Assembly (NCBI GenBank): GCA_030595765.1 | Contig: JAUVCJ010000096.1 | Location: 1-8,307 of the forward strand | Direction: 5' to 3' | Origin: Thermoplasmatota archaeon | GTDB taxonomy: Archaea; Thermoplasmatota; Thermoplasmata; GCA-020350865; JAUVCJ01 | DNA: 8,307 nt | Part shown: piece by piece, positions 1 to 6,168 of the stretch | How positions within the stretch are numbered: the stretch's first letter is position 1 | Layout of the letters: every line of letters starts with the position of its first letter | The notes under the pieces: generated by a model | The model's input: the letters and a program-made list of their open reading frames with translations, nothing else | Told to the model about the DNA's origin: nothing | Database searches by the model: none | Made by a program: the position numbers and the translations under genes

Positions 1-961
1 AGAACTCCACAGTACGCCCCTCTTCCGCAGACAGATAAGACTTCTCAATAAGCTCAACAGTCTTGGCTCCAACCAGTCCGCTGTTGATTGTCTGGACGCC
101 GTTTCTTATGCTAACAGCAAAATGTAGTAGTTCGTCGCGAATGGTGTTGTTGCGGTCGACCTGCTGTGCGAACTCGTACTCGTTCTCGTAAATGGTGATG
201 TCCTGGCTCAGCGCGTTGATGACTGCGCTTCTATGCTCGCCTGCGATGGTTACCTGGCGTATCTTGCCAGGGATGAGCCAGCCCAGTTCCACATGCGCAG
301 TGACTCCGCCTTCGAAGTCGCAGATGATGAAGGCGTTGTCTTGGAGATCCTTTCGGATGTAGGGCTTGGTATGAGCAGTCACAGTGCTAGGCCACTTGTC
401 CAGCAGGAAATGCATTATGTCGAATGCGTGTGGTGCCAGATCGAAAAGGACGTCACGACCCTCCGGAGGTGGGAATCTGTGTGTCCACTGTAATTTGACC
501 ATGTAGACCTTGCCAAAGTAATTGCTTGCGATCTTCTCTCTCATGTCTCGCAGTGCGTTATTGAACCTGAAAATGTGACCTACTGCCAGAACCAGCCCTT
601 TATCTTCAGCTAACTTTACAAGTTCCATTGAGGTCTTTGAATCCATTGTTACTGGCTTCTCGATGAGAACATGCTTGCCAGCATTAAGAGCATCCTTGCA
701 GACCTCGTAGTGAGCTTCGTTATGAGTGCAGATGGATACACCGTGAATAGACTCGTCAGCCAGCAAATCCTTGTAATCGGGATATAGCTTGACATCTGGA
801 TACCTCTCGGCAACGTGCTGCCGATTCTCCTCCAACAGGTCGCTGACTGCGCAGAGGTTTACCTCCTCCTGTTCCAGGCCAGCATACTCAGCAACGTGCT
901 TGCTACCCCAATATCCGGCTCCGATCACTCCGACTCTGATAAGTTTCTGAATCTCTACCAT
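1..961 (-). CDS. Gfo/Idh/MocA-family NAD(P)-dependent sugar dehydrogenase, WbpB-like (3' end outside window)
   Basis: Predicted cytosolic oxidoreductase that oxidises a nucleotide-sugar hydroxyl, most likely C3 of a UDP-GlcNAc-derived uronic acid, to the ketone that the neighbouring aminotransferase would aminate. The minus frame is open from the ATG at 961-959 to the window edge (320 codons, no stop). The Rossmann fold starts at once: GVIGAGYWG (residues 11-19) is the dinucleotide-binding GxGxxG. IEKPV (100-104) is the family EKP motif with its active-site lysine at 102. DLAPHAFD (174-181) matches the family's D-x-x-x-H-x-x-D active-site pattern. Family members are usually about 320-350 residues, so only a short tail is missing. 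A GGAG at 974-971 lies 9 nt before the ATG. It is the last of three genes in the operon seen here. Substrate is inferred from the adjacent acetyltransferase and aminotransferase; other deoxy- or amino-sugar dehydrogenases, or inositol-type substrates, cannot be excluded from sequence alone. Confidence 0.93.
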   Translation of the reverse strand, partial: MVEIQKLIRVGVIGAGYWGSKHVAEYAGLEQEEVNLCAVSDLLEENRQHVAERYPDVKLYPDYKDLLADESIHGVSICTHNEAHYEVCKDALNAGKHVLIEKPVTMDSKTSMELVKLAEDKGLVLAVGHIFRFNNALRDMREKIASNYFGKVYMVKLQWTHRFPPPEGRDVLFDLAPHAFDIMHFLLDKWPSTVTAHTKPYIRKDLQDNAFIICDFEGGVTAHVELGWLIPGKIRQVTIAGEHRSAVINALSQDITIYENEYEFAQQVDRNNTIRDELLHFAVSIRNGVQTINSGLVGAKTVELIEKSYLSAEEGRTVEF

Positions 962-980
962 TTTCTCACTCTCCAAATAC

Positions 981-1076
981 TCTCACTACTTTCCTCATGC
1001 TCTAGATCTCACTATTTTACTCATGCTCTAGATCTCACTACTTTCCTCTTGCTCTAGATCTCACTATTTTACTCAC
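981..1076. repeat. 26-bp tandem repeat, about 3.7 copies, between two operon genes
   Basis: Units start at 1000, 1026 and 1052, with a partial copy at 981-999. Each unit has a CTCTAGATCTCACTA core (plus strand). Copies alternate between two versions: CTTTCCTC follows the core in the partial and second copies, TTTTACTC in the first and third. The true higher-order period is therefore 52 bp: 981-1023 and 1033-1075 are 43 bases long and differ at one base. The array fills nearly the whole gap between the aminotransferase stop (1075-1073) and the dehydrogenase Shine-Dalgarno site (974-971), and its outer edge covers that stop codon. The unit length is not a multiple of three and no reading frame runs through it. 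The array would be transcribed as part of the operon mRNA. Confidence 0.93.
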
Positions 1077-2167
1077 TCACCAAAGAAGTCCTTAATGGTA
1101 TCGCACACATGGCCAAGCTGATCCTTGCTTATCCCTGGGAACATGGGTATGGACATCACTTCGTTGCCAAGCTTCTCTGATACTGGATGCATGCCTGGCC
1201 TGTAGTCGTACTTCTGTGTATAGAAAGGTTGCAGATGCATTGGTATCGGGAAGTGTATCATTGCGCCAACTTCATGTTCTTTCAGGTGCTCGATAAGCTG
1301 GTCACGCTTGCTGGTCCTGATGGTGTACACATAGTAGACCGGCAGATGATCCGGATCTTCTTCGGGTGCAAGTGTTAGGCCTTCGATATCGCCAAGGTTG
1401 CGCTGATAGAATCGTGCCGCTTCCCTGCGCTTTGCATTCCACAGGTCCAAGTTCTTCAGTTGCACCCTGCCGATTGCAGCATTAACTGTGTTGAGCCTGG
1501 ATGTGTAGCCAAGGATGTCATGCTCGTAATGGGTAAGCCTTCCACAATCCCGCATTCTTCCCATGAGCTCAGCCATCTCGGAATCGTTGGTGGTTATCAT
1601 ACCACCATCTCCTCCGACTGTCATGTTCTTGGTCGTGTAGAAACTGAAACAGCCGACCTTGCCTATGGAGCCAGCCTTCTTTTGCTTGTATGCAGCGCCA
1701 TGAGCCTGGCAAGCGTCCTCTATGACCCACAGGTCATTCTCATCAGCAAAGGCCTGGATCGGATCCATCTCTGCAGTGTGGCCATAAAGATGAACTGGAA
1801 GAATTCCTGCGGTCTTGCTGGTGAGTGCATCATTTAGCATTGCTGGATCGAGATTTGCAGTTCTCGCATCGATGTCAACGAACTTGGGTGTGCCGCCAGC
1901 ATGAAGTACTGAGTTTGCTGTTGCAATGAACGACATCGCAGGTGTCAGGACATCCTTGCCCTTTGTGCCAATGGCCTCCATTGCGATCGAAAGAGCGTTT
2001 GTGCCGGAGCTTACTGATAATGCATGCTTGACCCCGATATAGCTGGCGAACTCCTCCTCGAACTTGTGCACACTTTCTCCAAGAACCATTCTCTCGTTCT
2101 GGAGTGCGTCCACTGCGGCGTCTTTCATCTCGTCGTCAAAGCTGGGCATCAATACTGGTACCTTCAT
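1073..2167 (-). CDS. DegT/DnrJ/EryC1/StrS-family PLP-dependent sugar aminotransferase (WbpE-like)
   Basis: Predicted cytosolic PLP enzyme that transfers an amino group, normally from glutamate, to a keto nucleotide sugar; here probably the 3-keto product of the downstream dehydrogenase. The 364 residues are normal for the family. Visible fold-type I features: SSGTNALS (53-60) binds the PLP phosphate; EDACQAHGA (150-158) carries the aspartate (D151) that pairs with the PLP ring nitrogen; SFYTTKN (175-181) holds the Schiff-base lysine K180; GGDGGM (185-190) is the conserved glycine stretch after it. The C-terminal part keeps the usual HFPIPMHLQPFY segment (residues 306-317). The ATG at 2167 has GGTGA just upstream, and the gap to the preceding gene's stop is 13 bp, so the two genes are surely cotranscribed. 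The TGA stop lies inside the first unit of the 26-bp repeat. The family is certain; the exact sugar is inferred from the neighbours. Confidence 0.94.
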   Translation of the reverse strand: MKVPVLMPSFDDEMKDAAVDALQNERMVLGESVHKFEEEFASYIGVKHALSVSSGTNALSIAMEAIGTKGKDVLTPAMSFIATANSVLHAGGTPKFVDIDARTANLDPAMLNDALTSKTAGILPVHLYGHTAEMDPIQAFADENDLWVIEDACQAHGAAYKQKKAGSIGKVGCFSFYTTKNMTVGGDGGMITTNDSEMAELMGRMRDCGRLTHYEHDILGYTSRLNTVNAAIGRVQLKNLDLWNAKRREAARFYQRNLGDIEGLTLAPEEDPDHLPVYYVYTIRTSKRDQLIEHLKEHEVGAMIHFPIPMHLQPFYTQKYDYRPGMHPVSEKLGNEVMSIPMFPGISKDQLGHVCDTIKDFFGE

Positions 2168-2180
2168 TTTTCATCACCTA

Positions 2181-2636
2181 TTAATTAGACCTCTTGATCG
2201 GCCTTGCTGGGTTGCCAACAACCGTTGCTCCAGGTGGGACGTCCTTGGTAACCACTGCGCCAGCGCCTACCAATGCTCCCTTGCCAATGGTGACCCCGCA
2301 TACTATCACAGCGCCAGCACCGATGGAGGCATCATCCTCGACCACTGTTGGTGTCATCTTCCATCCCCCAACGGCCTTAGGAACTCTGTCATTGGTGAAG
2401 GTCACGTTCGGCCCCAGGAACACCCGGTCGCCAGCAGTAACGCCGGAGGGTATGAACACAAAGGGCTCGATCTTGCAATCGTCGCCGATCACAACACCAC
2501 GCTGGATCTCGACAAAAGCCGCTACTTTGCATCTTTTGCCAATCTTGCACCCGAACATGTTAACGAACGGCCTGACTATGGTGCCTTCTCCAATGTCGCA
2601 ATCCTCGATTACCGCATTCTCGCTTGGAAGTTGCAT
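2181..2636 (-). CDS. Left-handed beta-helix (hexapeptide repeat) sugar N-acetyltransferase, WbpD-like
   Basis: Predicted acetyl-CoA-dependent N-acetyltransferase acting on the 3-amino group made by the aminotransferase. Nearly all of the 151 residues are hexapeptide repeats of the [LIV]-G-x(4) type (for example IGEGTI, IGKRCK, IGDDCK, IGKGAL), which fold into a left-handed beta-helix and usually trimerise. The loop GPNVTFTNDRVPK (75-87), then PTVVEDDASIGAGAVI, and the closing VVGNPAR (139-145) closely resemble what I recall of WbpD/WlbB-type UDP-sugar 3-N-acetyltransferases. The length is near the short end for the group. It is the first gene of the operon; the ATG at 2636 is preceded by GAGGGGGAA at a good distance and by a TATA-like box about 50 bp upstream. 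Related acetyltransferases for dTDP-3-amino-hexoses share the same loops, so the exact substrate is not proven. Confidence 0.93.
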   Translation of the reverse strand: MQLPSENAVIEDCDIGEGTIVRPFVNMFGCKIGKRCKVAAFVEIQRGVVIGDDCKIEPFVFIPSGVTAGDRVFLGPNVTFTNDRVPKAVGGWKMTPTVVEDDASIGAGAVIVCGVTIGKGALVGAGAVVTKDVPPGATVVGNPARPIKRSN

Positions 2637-2682
2637 GGAAATTCCCCCTCTGGACTTGGGTCAAAAATCGGTAACTGCGTGG

Positions 2683-2690
2683 TATATAAT
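2683..2690 (-). promoter_or_regulatory. TATA-like box for the nucleotide-sugar operon
   Basis: The minus strand reads ATTATATA here, with an A-rich stretch (CCAAAATC) just upstream that could be a TFB-recognition element. An archaeal start site about 25 bp downstream would fall near 2660, giving a leader of roughly 25 nt that contains the GAGGGGGAA Shine-Dalgarno site of the acetyltransferase gene. The spacing fits an archaeal promoter; there is no direct evidence of use. Confidence 0.5.
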
Positions 2691-2820
2691 ATGATTTTGG
2701 TTGGGAATAAAACAAGTCTACCCTCTAAAGACCGCCTAAACACCATTTGGGGCGCAGTCCAATTTTTGGAGTGTGTTTGTTGTTTTATCCTTTTATTCAG
2801 GAGTGTCGTATTTGTGATGG

Positions 2821-2827
2821 TTTAAAC
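2821..2827 (+). promoter_or_regulatory. Candidate TATA box for the AAA ATPase gene
   Basis: TTTAAAC is centred about 23 bp before the ATG at 2847, which would give a leaderless mRNA. A second AT-rich candidate, ATAAATA near 2833-2839, would instead place the start of transcription near 2860 and favour the ATG at 2895. No Shine-Dalgarno sequence precedes either ATG. Confidence 0.35.
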
Positions 2828-2830
2828 AAA

Positions 2831-2850
2831 GCATAAATACGTAATTATGC
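2831..2850. repeat. 20-bp near-perfect palindrome over the first ATG of the ATPase gene
   Basis: GCATAAATACGTAATTATGC reads the same on both strands except for one mismatched pair (position 7 against position 14). It contains an AT-rich TATA-like stretch and includes the ATG at 2847-2849. The size and symmetry suit a binding site for a dimeric regulator, but chance is possible in AT-rich DNA. Confidence 0.6.
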
Positions 2851-4253
2851 GGTTCCAAAAACATCATATACTTGGAAAACACTATGCAACAATCATGGAT
2901 GAGATGACACAACGTTTGTTCTACAGGTTCAACCCACAATGGACTGGGGGCCGCCCATATGCAGAGAGAAAGTTCGTCAATAGAGAAGCATTCGAAAAAA
3001 TCATGGATCATATGGAAGATAGACAGGCGCTGTGCATCATTGGCCCTAGAAGAACCGGAAAAACCACAATTCTCCAGCAAATTCTCATCGACCTGTGGTC
3101 TTCCGGTGTCAACCCAGCCAGAACCTTCTATTTCTCATTTGATGAAATACTCTCAACAAGCCCAGATATTCTGGATGAAATTATTTATTTTTATGCAGAC
3201 CAAGTTCTCAAAGATAGTAAAGAAGAAAGAGCCTACATATTTCTTGACGAGGTTCAGCACATTGAACATTGGCAGGCGATACTGAAACGCCATTATGATA
3301 TACTCCACCCGAACTTCAAACTCTTGGTCTCTGGGTCATCGGGCCTGAGCATCAGGAAGAAGGGCGCTGAGAGCCTAGCAGGCCGGATATTTGATTTTAC
3401 AATCTGGCCACTTAGCTTCAGAGAATATATTTCGTTTAGAGCCATAAAAGCGCCAAAACACAAGTTTCCCGAATCTTTTGAAGAATTACAGACGATTCAT
3501 GACAGCTACATACCACACCTAGATGAGATAACAATTGCGTTCAATGATTACCTGTTAAGAGGCGGCTTTCCTGAAACGGTAGAGATGACTACCCTTGCAA
3601 GATGTCAAGAATACATACGAACTTCCGTTGTCGAGAAGGCAGTACTCAGAGACCTGGGAATGTATGCACCTATTGACAACCCGAAAATATTATTGGAGAT
3701 CCTCCAAATATTGGCAGCACAGAGCTCCGGCCTATTCGAGATACAGAACCTAGCCTCCACTCTTAGTTTGAATCGAGGCACAGTTTCAAGATATATTGTC
3801 TACCTTGAACTCGCATATCTGATATCCATCTCACACAACTTGACAAAGAGCAGGGTAAAACAGGCAAGAAGTGCAAAAAAGGTTTATGTGACCGATACTG
3901 GAATGATTACCGCCCTCTCAGGGTTGGGAAACGACCTGCTCGGGCATCCGAGTGAACTGGGGCATGTGGTGGAAACTGCCGTTAGGAATCATTTCGCAAG
4001 AAGACATAATACCTCATTCTGGCGCGACCGCAACAAGAATGAAGTCGACATAGTAATAAAGCAGCAAGAATCACTTCTACCGATAGAGGTTAAGTTCAGA
4101 GAGAGTATTAGATCAAATGATTTGAAAAGCCTGAAAGAGTTCATCAAGGTTCATGATACGAAACTGGGCATCATTGCCACAAAAAAAACCCTTGCTAAGA
4201 AAGATGGAATATGGTTGGTTCCAGTGTGGTTATTGCTGATTCTACAATTCTGA
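2847..4253 (+). CDS. AAA-family ATPase of the DUF4143/archaeal ATPase group with C-terminal PD-(D/E)XK-like domain
   Basis: A P-loop ATPase of a large, poorly understood prokaryotic group. In order (468 residues from the ATG at 2847): a short lead with RFNPQW (28-32), typical near the start of this family; Walker A GPRRTGKTT (66-74); Walker B YIFLDEVQ (130-137); sensor-1-like LVSGSSG (160-166); a winged-helix-like region around 295-322; and a C-terminal restriction-nuclease-like core with E376, NEVDIVI (399-405; D401) and IEVKF (413-417; E414, K416), the D...ExK pattern of PD-(D/E)XK folds. Whether the last domain cuts DNA is not known; many relatives have no assigned function. An ATG at 2895 would give a 452-residue protein that begins nearer the usual family start. 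The gene has stretches far more AT-rich than its neighbours (17 G/C in 60 bases at 3181-3240), stands alone on its strand, and looks like an accessory gene gained by transfer. Confidence 0.9.
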   Translation: MRFQKHHILGKHYATIMDEMTQRLFYRFNPQWTGGRPYAERKFVNREAFEKIMDHMEDRQALCIIGPRRTGKTTILQQILIDLWSSGVNPARTFYFSFDEILSTSPDILDEIIYFYADQVLKDSKEERAYIFLDEVQHIEHWQAILKRHYDILHPNFKLLVSGSSGLSIRKKGAESLAGRIFDFTIWPLSFREYISFRAIKAPKHKFPESFEELQTIHDSYIPHLDEITIAFNDYLLRGGFPETVEMTTLARCQEYIRTSVVEKAVLRDLGMYAPIDNPKILLEILQILAAQSSGLFEIQNLASTLSLNRGTVSRYIVYLELAYLISISHNLTKSRVKQARSAKKVYVTDTGMITALSGLGNDLLGHPSELGHVVETAVRNHFARRHNTSFWRDRNKNEVDIVIKQQESLLPIEVKFRESIRSNDLKSLKEFIKVHDTKLGIIATKKTLAKKDGIWLVPVWLLLILQF

Positions 4254-4287
4254 AGTTACAGTAACATCTAAATTCAAATATGCGTAC

Positions 4288-4294
4288 TTTTTTT
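4288..4294 (+). terminator. Poly-T terminator after the ATPase gene
   Basis: A run of seven T residues on the coding strand starts 35 bp after the ATPase stop codon. Archaeal RNA polymerase terminates on such U-tracts without needing a strong hairpin, and no obvious stem precedes this one. Confidence 0.45.
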
Positions 4295-4400
4295 GGAATG
4301 ATAGATGCCCCAGAAATAGAGTACAATCACAAATATCTTGCATTGGCCATACCCACCTGAACCATACTGCCTATTTTTGCCAGAAAAATCGCCTCGCCAA

Positions 4401-4410
4401 ACTATTAAGT
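4401..4410 (+). promoter_or_regulatory. Candidate TATA box of the deoxyhypusine synthase gene
   Basis: ACTATTAAGT, followed by AAAAC, is centred about 40 bp before the ATG at 4446, which would give a leader of about 15 nt. It lies between two arms of an 8-bp inverted repeat, TTTGCCAG at 4376-4383 and CTGGCAAA at 4422-4429. A second inverted repeat, TTGGG-TG-CCCAA, occupies 4432-4443, directly before the start codon. The repeats may be operators or chance. Confidence 0.4.
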
Positions 4411-4445
4411 AAAACAACCCCCTGGCAAACCTTGGGTGCCCAATA

Positions 4446-5399
4446 ATGGAAGACCGCGAGCAACTCTTGAAAAAGCCTGTAGAGGATATTTTGGTCGAGC
4501 CTGGTATGACTGTTAGCAAAATGTTGGAGCAGTTCGGTAAGGCTGGGGGCTTCAGCGCCGCGCATCTAAGCGAGGCTGTCGAGATATTCAGTAGAATGGT
4601 CAAGCAGGATGATTGCAAAGTGTTTCTAAGCTTCCCAGCCTGCATAATGGCCACAGGCACAAGGGGTGTTCTTGTTGAGCTGGTAAAGCGCAAGCTTGTT
4701 GATGTCATAATTACAACTTGTGGGACACTGGATCACGATCTAGCCCGATCTTGGGCAAAGTACTATCACGGCCGCTTTGACATGGATGATGCTGGGCTTT
4801 TCGATGCAGGTGTCAACCGCCTGGGCAATGTGCTGGTACCGAACGAGTGCTACGGCACGGTTCTGGAGGATCGGATGTTGCCTGTTCTGAAGGAACTTTA
4901 TGCTCAGGGGAAGAAAGAACTTTCCACCAGGGAGCTTGCCAAAGAGTTCGGCCAGAGGATGGATGATGAAAAGTCTCTATTATACTGGGCAGCAGTCAAT
5001 GACATACCGATCTATACTCCAGGCATTACAGACGGGGCATTCGGCTCCAACCTCTGGATGTTCACCCAGGAGCATAGGGACTTCAAAGTGAACCTGTTCA
5101 GGGACGAGCAAGAGCTTTCTGACATCGTATTCACAGCTAAAAGCACAGGTGCCTTGATGGTCGGAGGCGGCATCAGCAAGCATCATACCATCTGGTGGAA
5201 CCAGTATCGTGGCGGACTGGATATGGCAGTCTATATCACAACTGCAGTGGAGCACGACGGCTCGCTGTCTGGGGCAAGGATCAAGGAGGCAGTGTCCTGG
5301 GGCAAGGTCCAAAAAGAAGCAGACCATGTAACGGTTGATGGAGATGCAACCATTCTGCTGCCTTTGATAGTGGCTGGCCTTGTTGACAAGATGGAATAA
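4446..5399 (+). CDS. dys: Deoxyhypusine synthase (archaeal type)
   Basis: Catalyses NAD-dependent transfer of the aminobutyl group of spermidine to a specific lysine of translation factor aIF5A, the first step of hypusine formation; cytosolic and normally tetrameric. The 317 residues match the archaeal enzyme. The C-terminal signature GGGISKHH (240-247) holds the lysine (K245) that forms the enzyme-aminobutyl intermediate, followed by AVYITTAVEHDGSLSGAR (261-278) and EAVSWGK (281-287), all close to the eukaryotic enzyme's GGGxxKHH...GSxSGA...EAVSWGK. Upstream, TTCGTLDHD (90-98) fits the NAD-binding region and TPGITDGAFG (191-200) the spermidine-site loop. The ATG at 4446 follows a short leader with at most a weak GGTG Shine-Dalgarno match. 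The gene stands alone, facing the minus-strand gene at 5479, with no U-tract directly after its stop; a T6 run at 5575-5580 inside that gene could end its transcript. Confidence 0.97.
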   Translation: MEDREQLLKKPVEDILVEPGMTVSKMLEQFGKAGGFSAAHLSEAVEIFSRMVKQDDCKVFLSFPACIMATGTRGVLVELVKRKLVDVIITTCGTLDHDLARSWAKYYHGRFDMDDAGLFDAGVNRLGNVLVPNECYGTVLEDRMLPVLKELYAQGKKELSTRELAKEFGQRMDDEKSLLYWAAVNDIPIYTPGITDGAFGSNLWMFTQEHRDFKVNLFRDEQELSDIVFTAKSTGALMVGGGISKHHTIWWNQYRGGLDMAVYITTAVEHDGSLSGARIKEAVSWGKVQKEADHVTVDGDATILLPLIVAGLVDKME

Positions 5400-5433
5400 G
5401 CATACTGGTATTGGCGCTAGGGATATAAGCTAG

Positions 5434-5452
5434 AAAAAACCTATCCTAGGTT
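5434..5452 (-). terminator. Hairpin plus U-tract terminating the minus-strand membrane-protein unit
   Basis: Read on the minus strand, AACCTA-GGA-TAGGTT forms a 6-bp stem with a 3-nt loop, and its last bases run straight into a stretch of six T residues (5439-5434). It lies 27 bp past the stop codon of the gene ending at 5479, the right place for an intrinsic terminator. On the plus strand the same hairpin is not followed by T residues, so it would serve the minus strand only. Confidence 0.6.
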
Positions 5453-5478
5453 AGCTGCTTCAGGCTAGAAACATCAAT

Positions 5479-6123
5479 TTATGCTAACAAAACAGATGCT
5501 GCATTAAGTATCACAAATAATGTAGCCCATGGCACAAGCAGGGTTGTTAGGTCATCATTGAGCCATACCGGTGATTTTTTCTCGGCCAGCACAAACAATG
5601 CACCAGCCATGAGAGAGAGTGGTATGAATAATAGCCAGAGCCATGTGGAGATGGGGCTCGAACTCATAGTCATTCCTGGACCCAAGGTCAGGGCCATCCC
5701 CAGTCCCACGAAATATATGGAACCTGCAGCGATGAATCCCGCCAAACTATCACGGCTTGAACCCCTAGCTCTAAGCTCCCCCATGAGTGGGTCTACCCAG
5801 GCAAAGGCACATATCACTGGCAGGGCAAGACCAAAATCTGAGAACAACACTATAGGAGCCAATCCCAACGCGGCCCACGAATGCGCTGACATACGTTCCC
5901 GTTCATATTGTCTCTGGCCTGGGAGCATTTTGCCGCTCCTCAGCCTTAATAGGTCAATGGCCAGTCCAACAGTCATTATGAACAGGGCTCCCCAGCCTTT
6001 CCACAGGCCTGGCACCAATTCATCAGGCACCAGATAGTAGGTGAGAAACACTGGAGCTGAGATATGCACAAGCCGCCTGAATACATGGCCGCGCTTCTCC
6101 CCCCCACTATTATCTCCAGTCAT
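5479..6123 (-). CDS. Polyprenol/dolichol kinase-like (SEC59/VTE5-related) integral membrane protein
   Basis: A 214-residue hydrophobic protein with about six membrane segments. Features in the order expected for CTP-dependent lipid-alcohol kinases: a basic N-terminus with RRLVH (16-20), IDLLRLR (56-62) after a membrane helix, YERERMSAHSW (73-83) like the family's HExxRxS segment, WVDPLMGELRARG (109-121) like the GDPxAxxxGxxxG site, DSLAGF (125-130) like KSLEGS, and NDDLTTLLVP (189-198) like DDNLTIPLV. Several match loosely: GDP is VDP, the KS lysine is an aspartate, DDN is NDD. It may therefore be a divergent kinase or an inactive relative. An active one would phosphorylate a polyprenol or geranylgeraniol with CTP. 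The ATG at 6123 has GGAG six bases upstream; the gap to the upstream permease gene is 45 bp. A seven-G tract covers codons 7-9. Function is inferred from motif order only. Confidence 0.62.
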   Translation of the reverse strand: MTGDNSGGEKRGHVFRRLVHISAPVFLTYYLVPDELVPGLWKGWGALFIMTVGLAIDLLRLRSGKMLPGQRQYERERMSAHSWAALGLAPIVLFSDFGLALPVICAFAWVDPLMGELRARGSSRDSLAGFIAAGSIYFVGLGMALTLGPGMTMSSSPISTWLWLLFIPLSLMAGALFVLAEKKSPVWLNDDLTTLLVPWATLFVILNAASVLLA

Positions 6124-6137
6124 TATTATCTCCGGCC
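6106..6137 (-). repeat. Duplicated 16-bp ribosome-binding-site/start module
   Basis: Positions 6106-6121 and 6122-6137 are direct repeats matching at 13 of 16 bases. On the minus strand each copy reads GGAG-ATAATA followed by a possible start: ATG at 6123 for the upstream copy and GTG at 6107 for the downstream one. The two starts are 16 bases apart and so out of frame; only the ATG opens the conserved membrane-protein frame. Confidence 0.7.
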
Positions 6138-6168
6138 ATTGGTCACCTTTTTTTCCAGGCTCGCGTCC

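Noticed and set aside
815..1057. Plus-strand open frame of 80 codons running through the tandem repeat
   Set aside because: Antisense to the dehydrogenase start; the repeat is not a multiple of three and gives no repeated peptide.
981..1076. CRISPR-like array
   Set aside because: The units are head-to-tail with no unique spacers between them, so this is a plain tandem repeat.
2064..2825. Long plus-strand open frames opposite the acetyltransferase gene (also 2194-2694)
   Set aside because: They are antisense to a strongly conserved hexapeptide-repeat protein and have no recognisable domain; low-complexity Thr/Pro-rich translation is typical of the shadow of such repeats.
4255..4265. GTTACAGTAAC palindrome right after the ATPase stop as a terminator stem
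   Set aside because: The one-base centre leaves no room for a hairpin loop; only the separate T7 run further on supports termination.
4297..4360. Possible C/D-box small RNA (ATGATAG ... CTGA, about 64 nt)
   Set aside because: The C box differs from RTGATGA at two positions, no internal D'/C' pair is visible and there is no terminal stem.
4274..4708. Minus-strand open frame across the deoxyhypusine synthase start
   Set aside because: It covers the promoter and the first third of a certain gene, and its translation shows no known family pattern.
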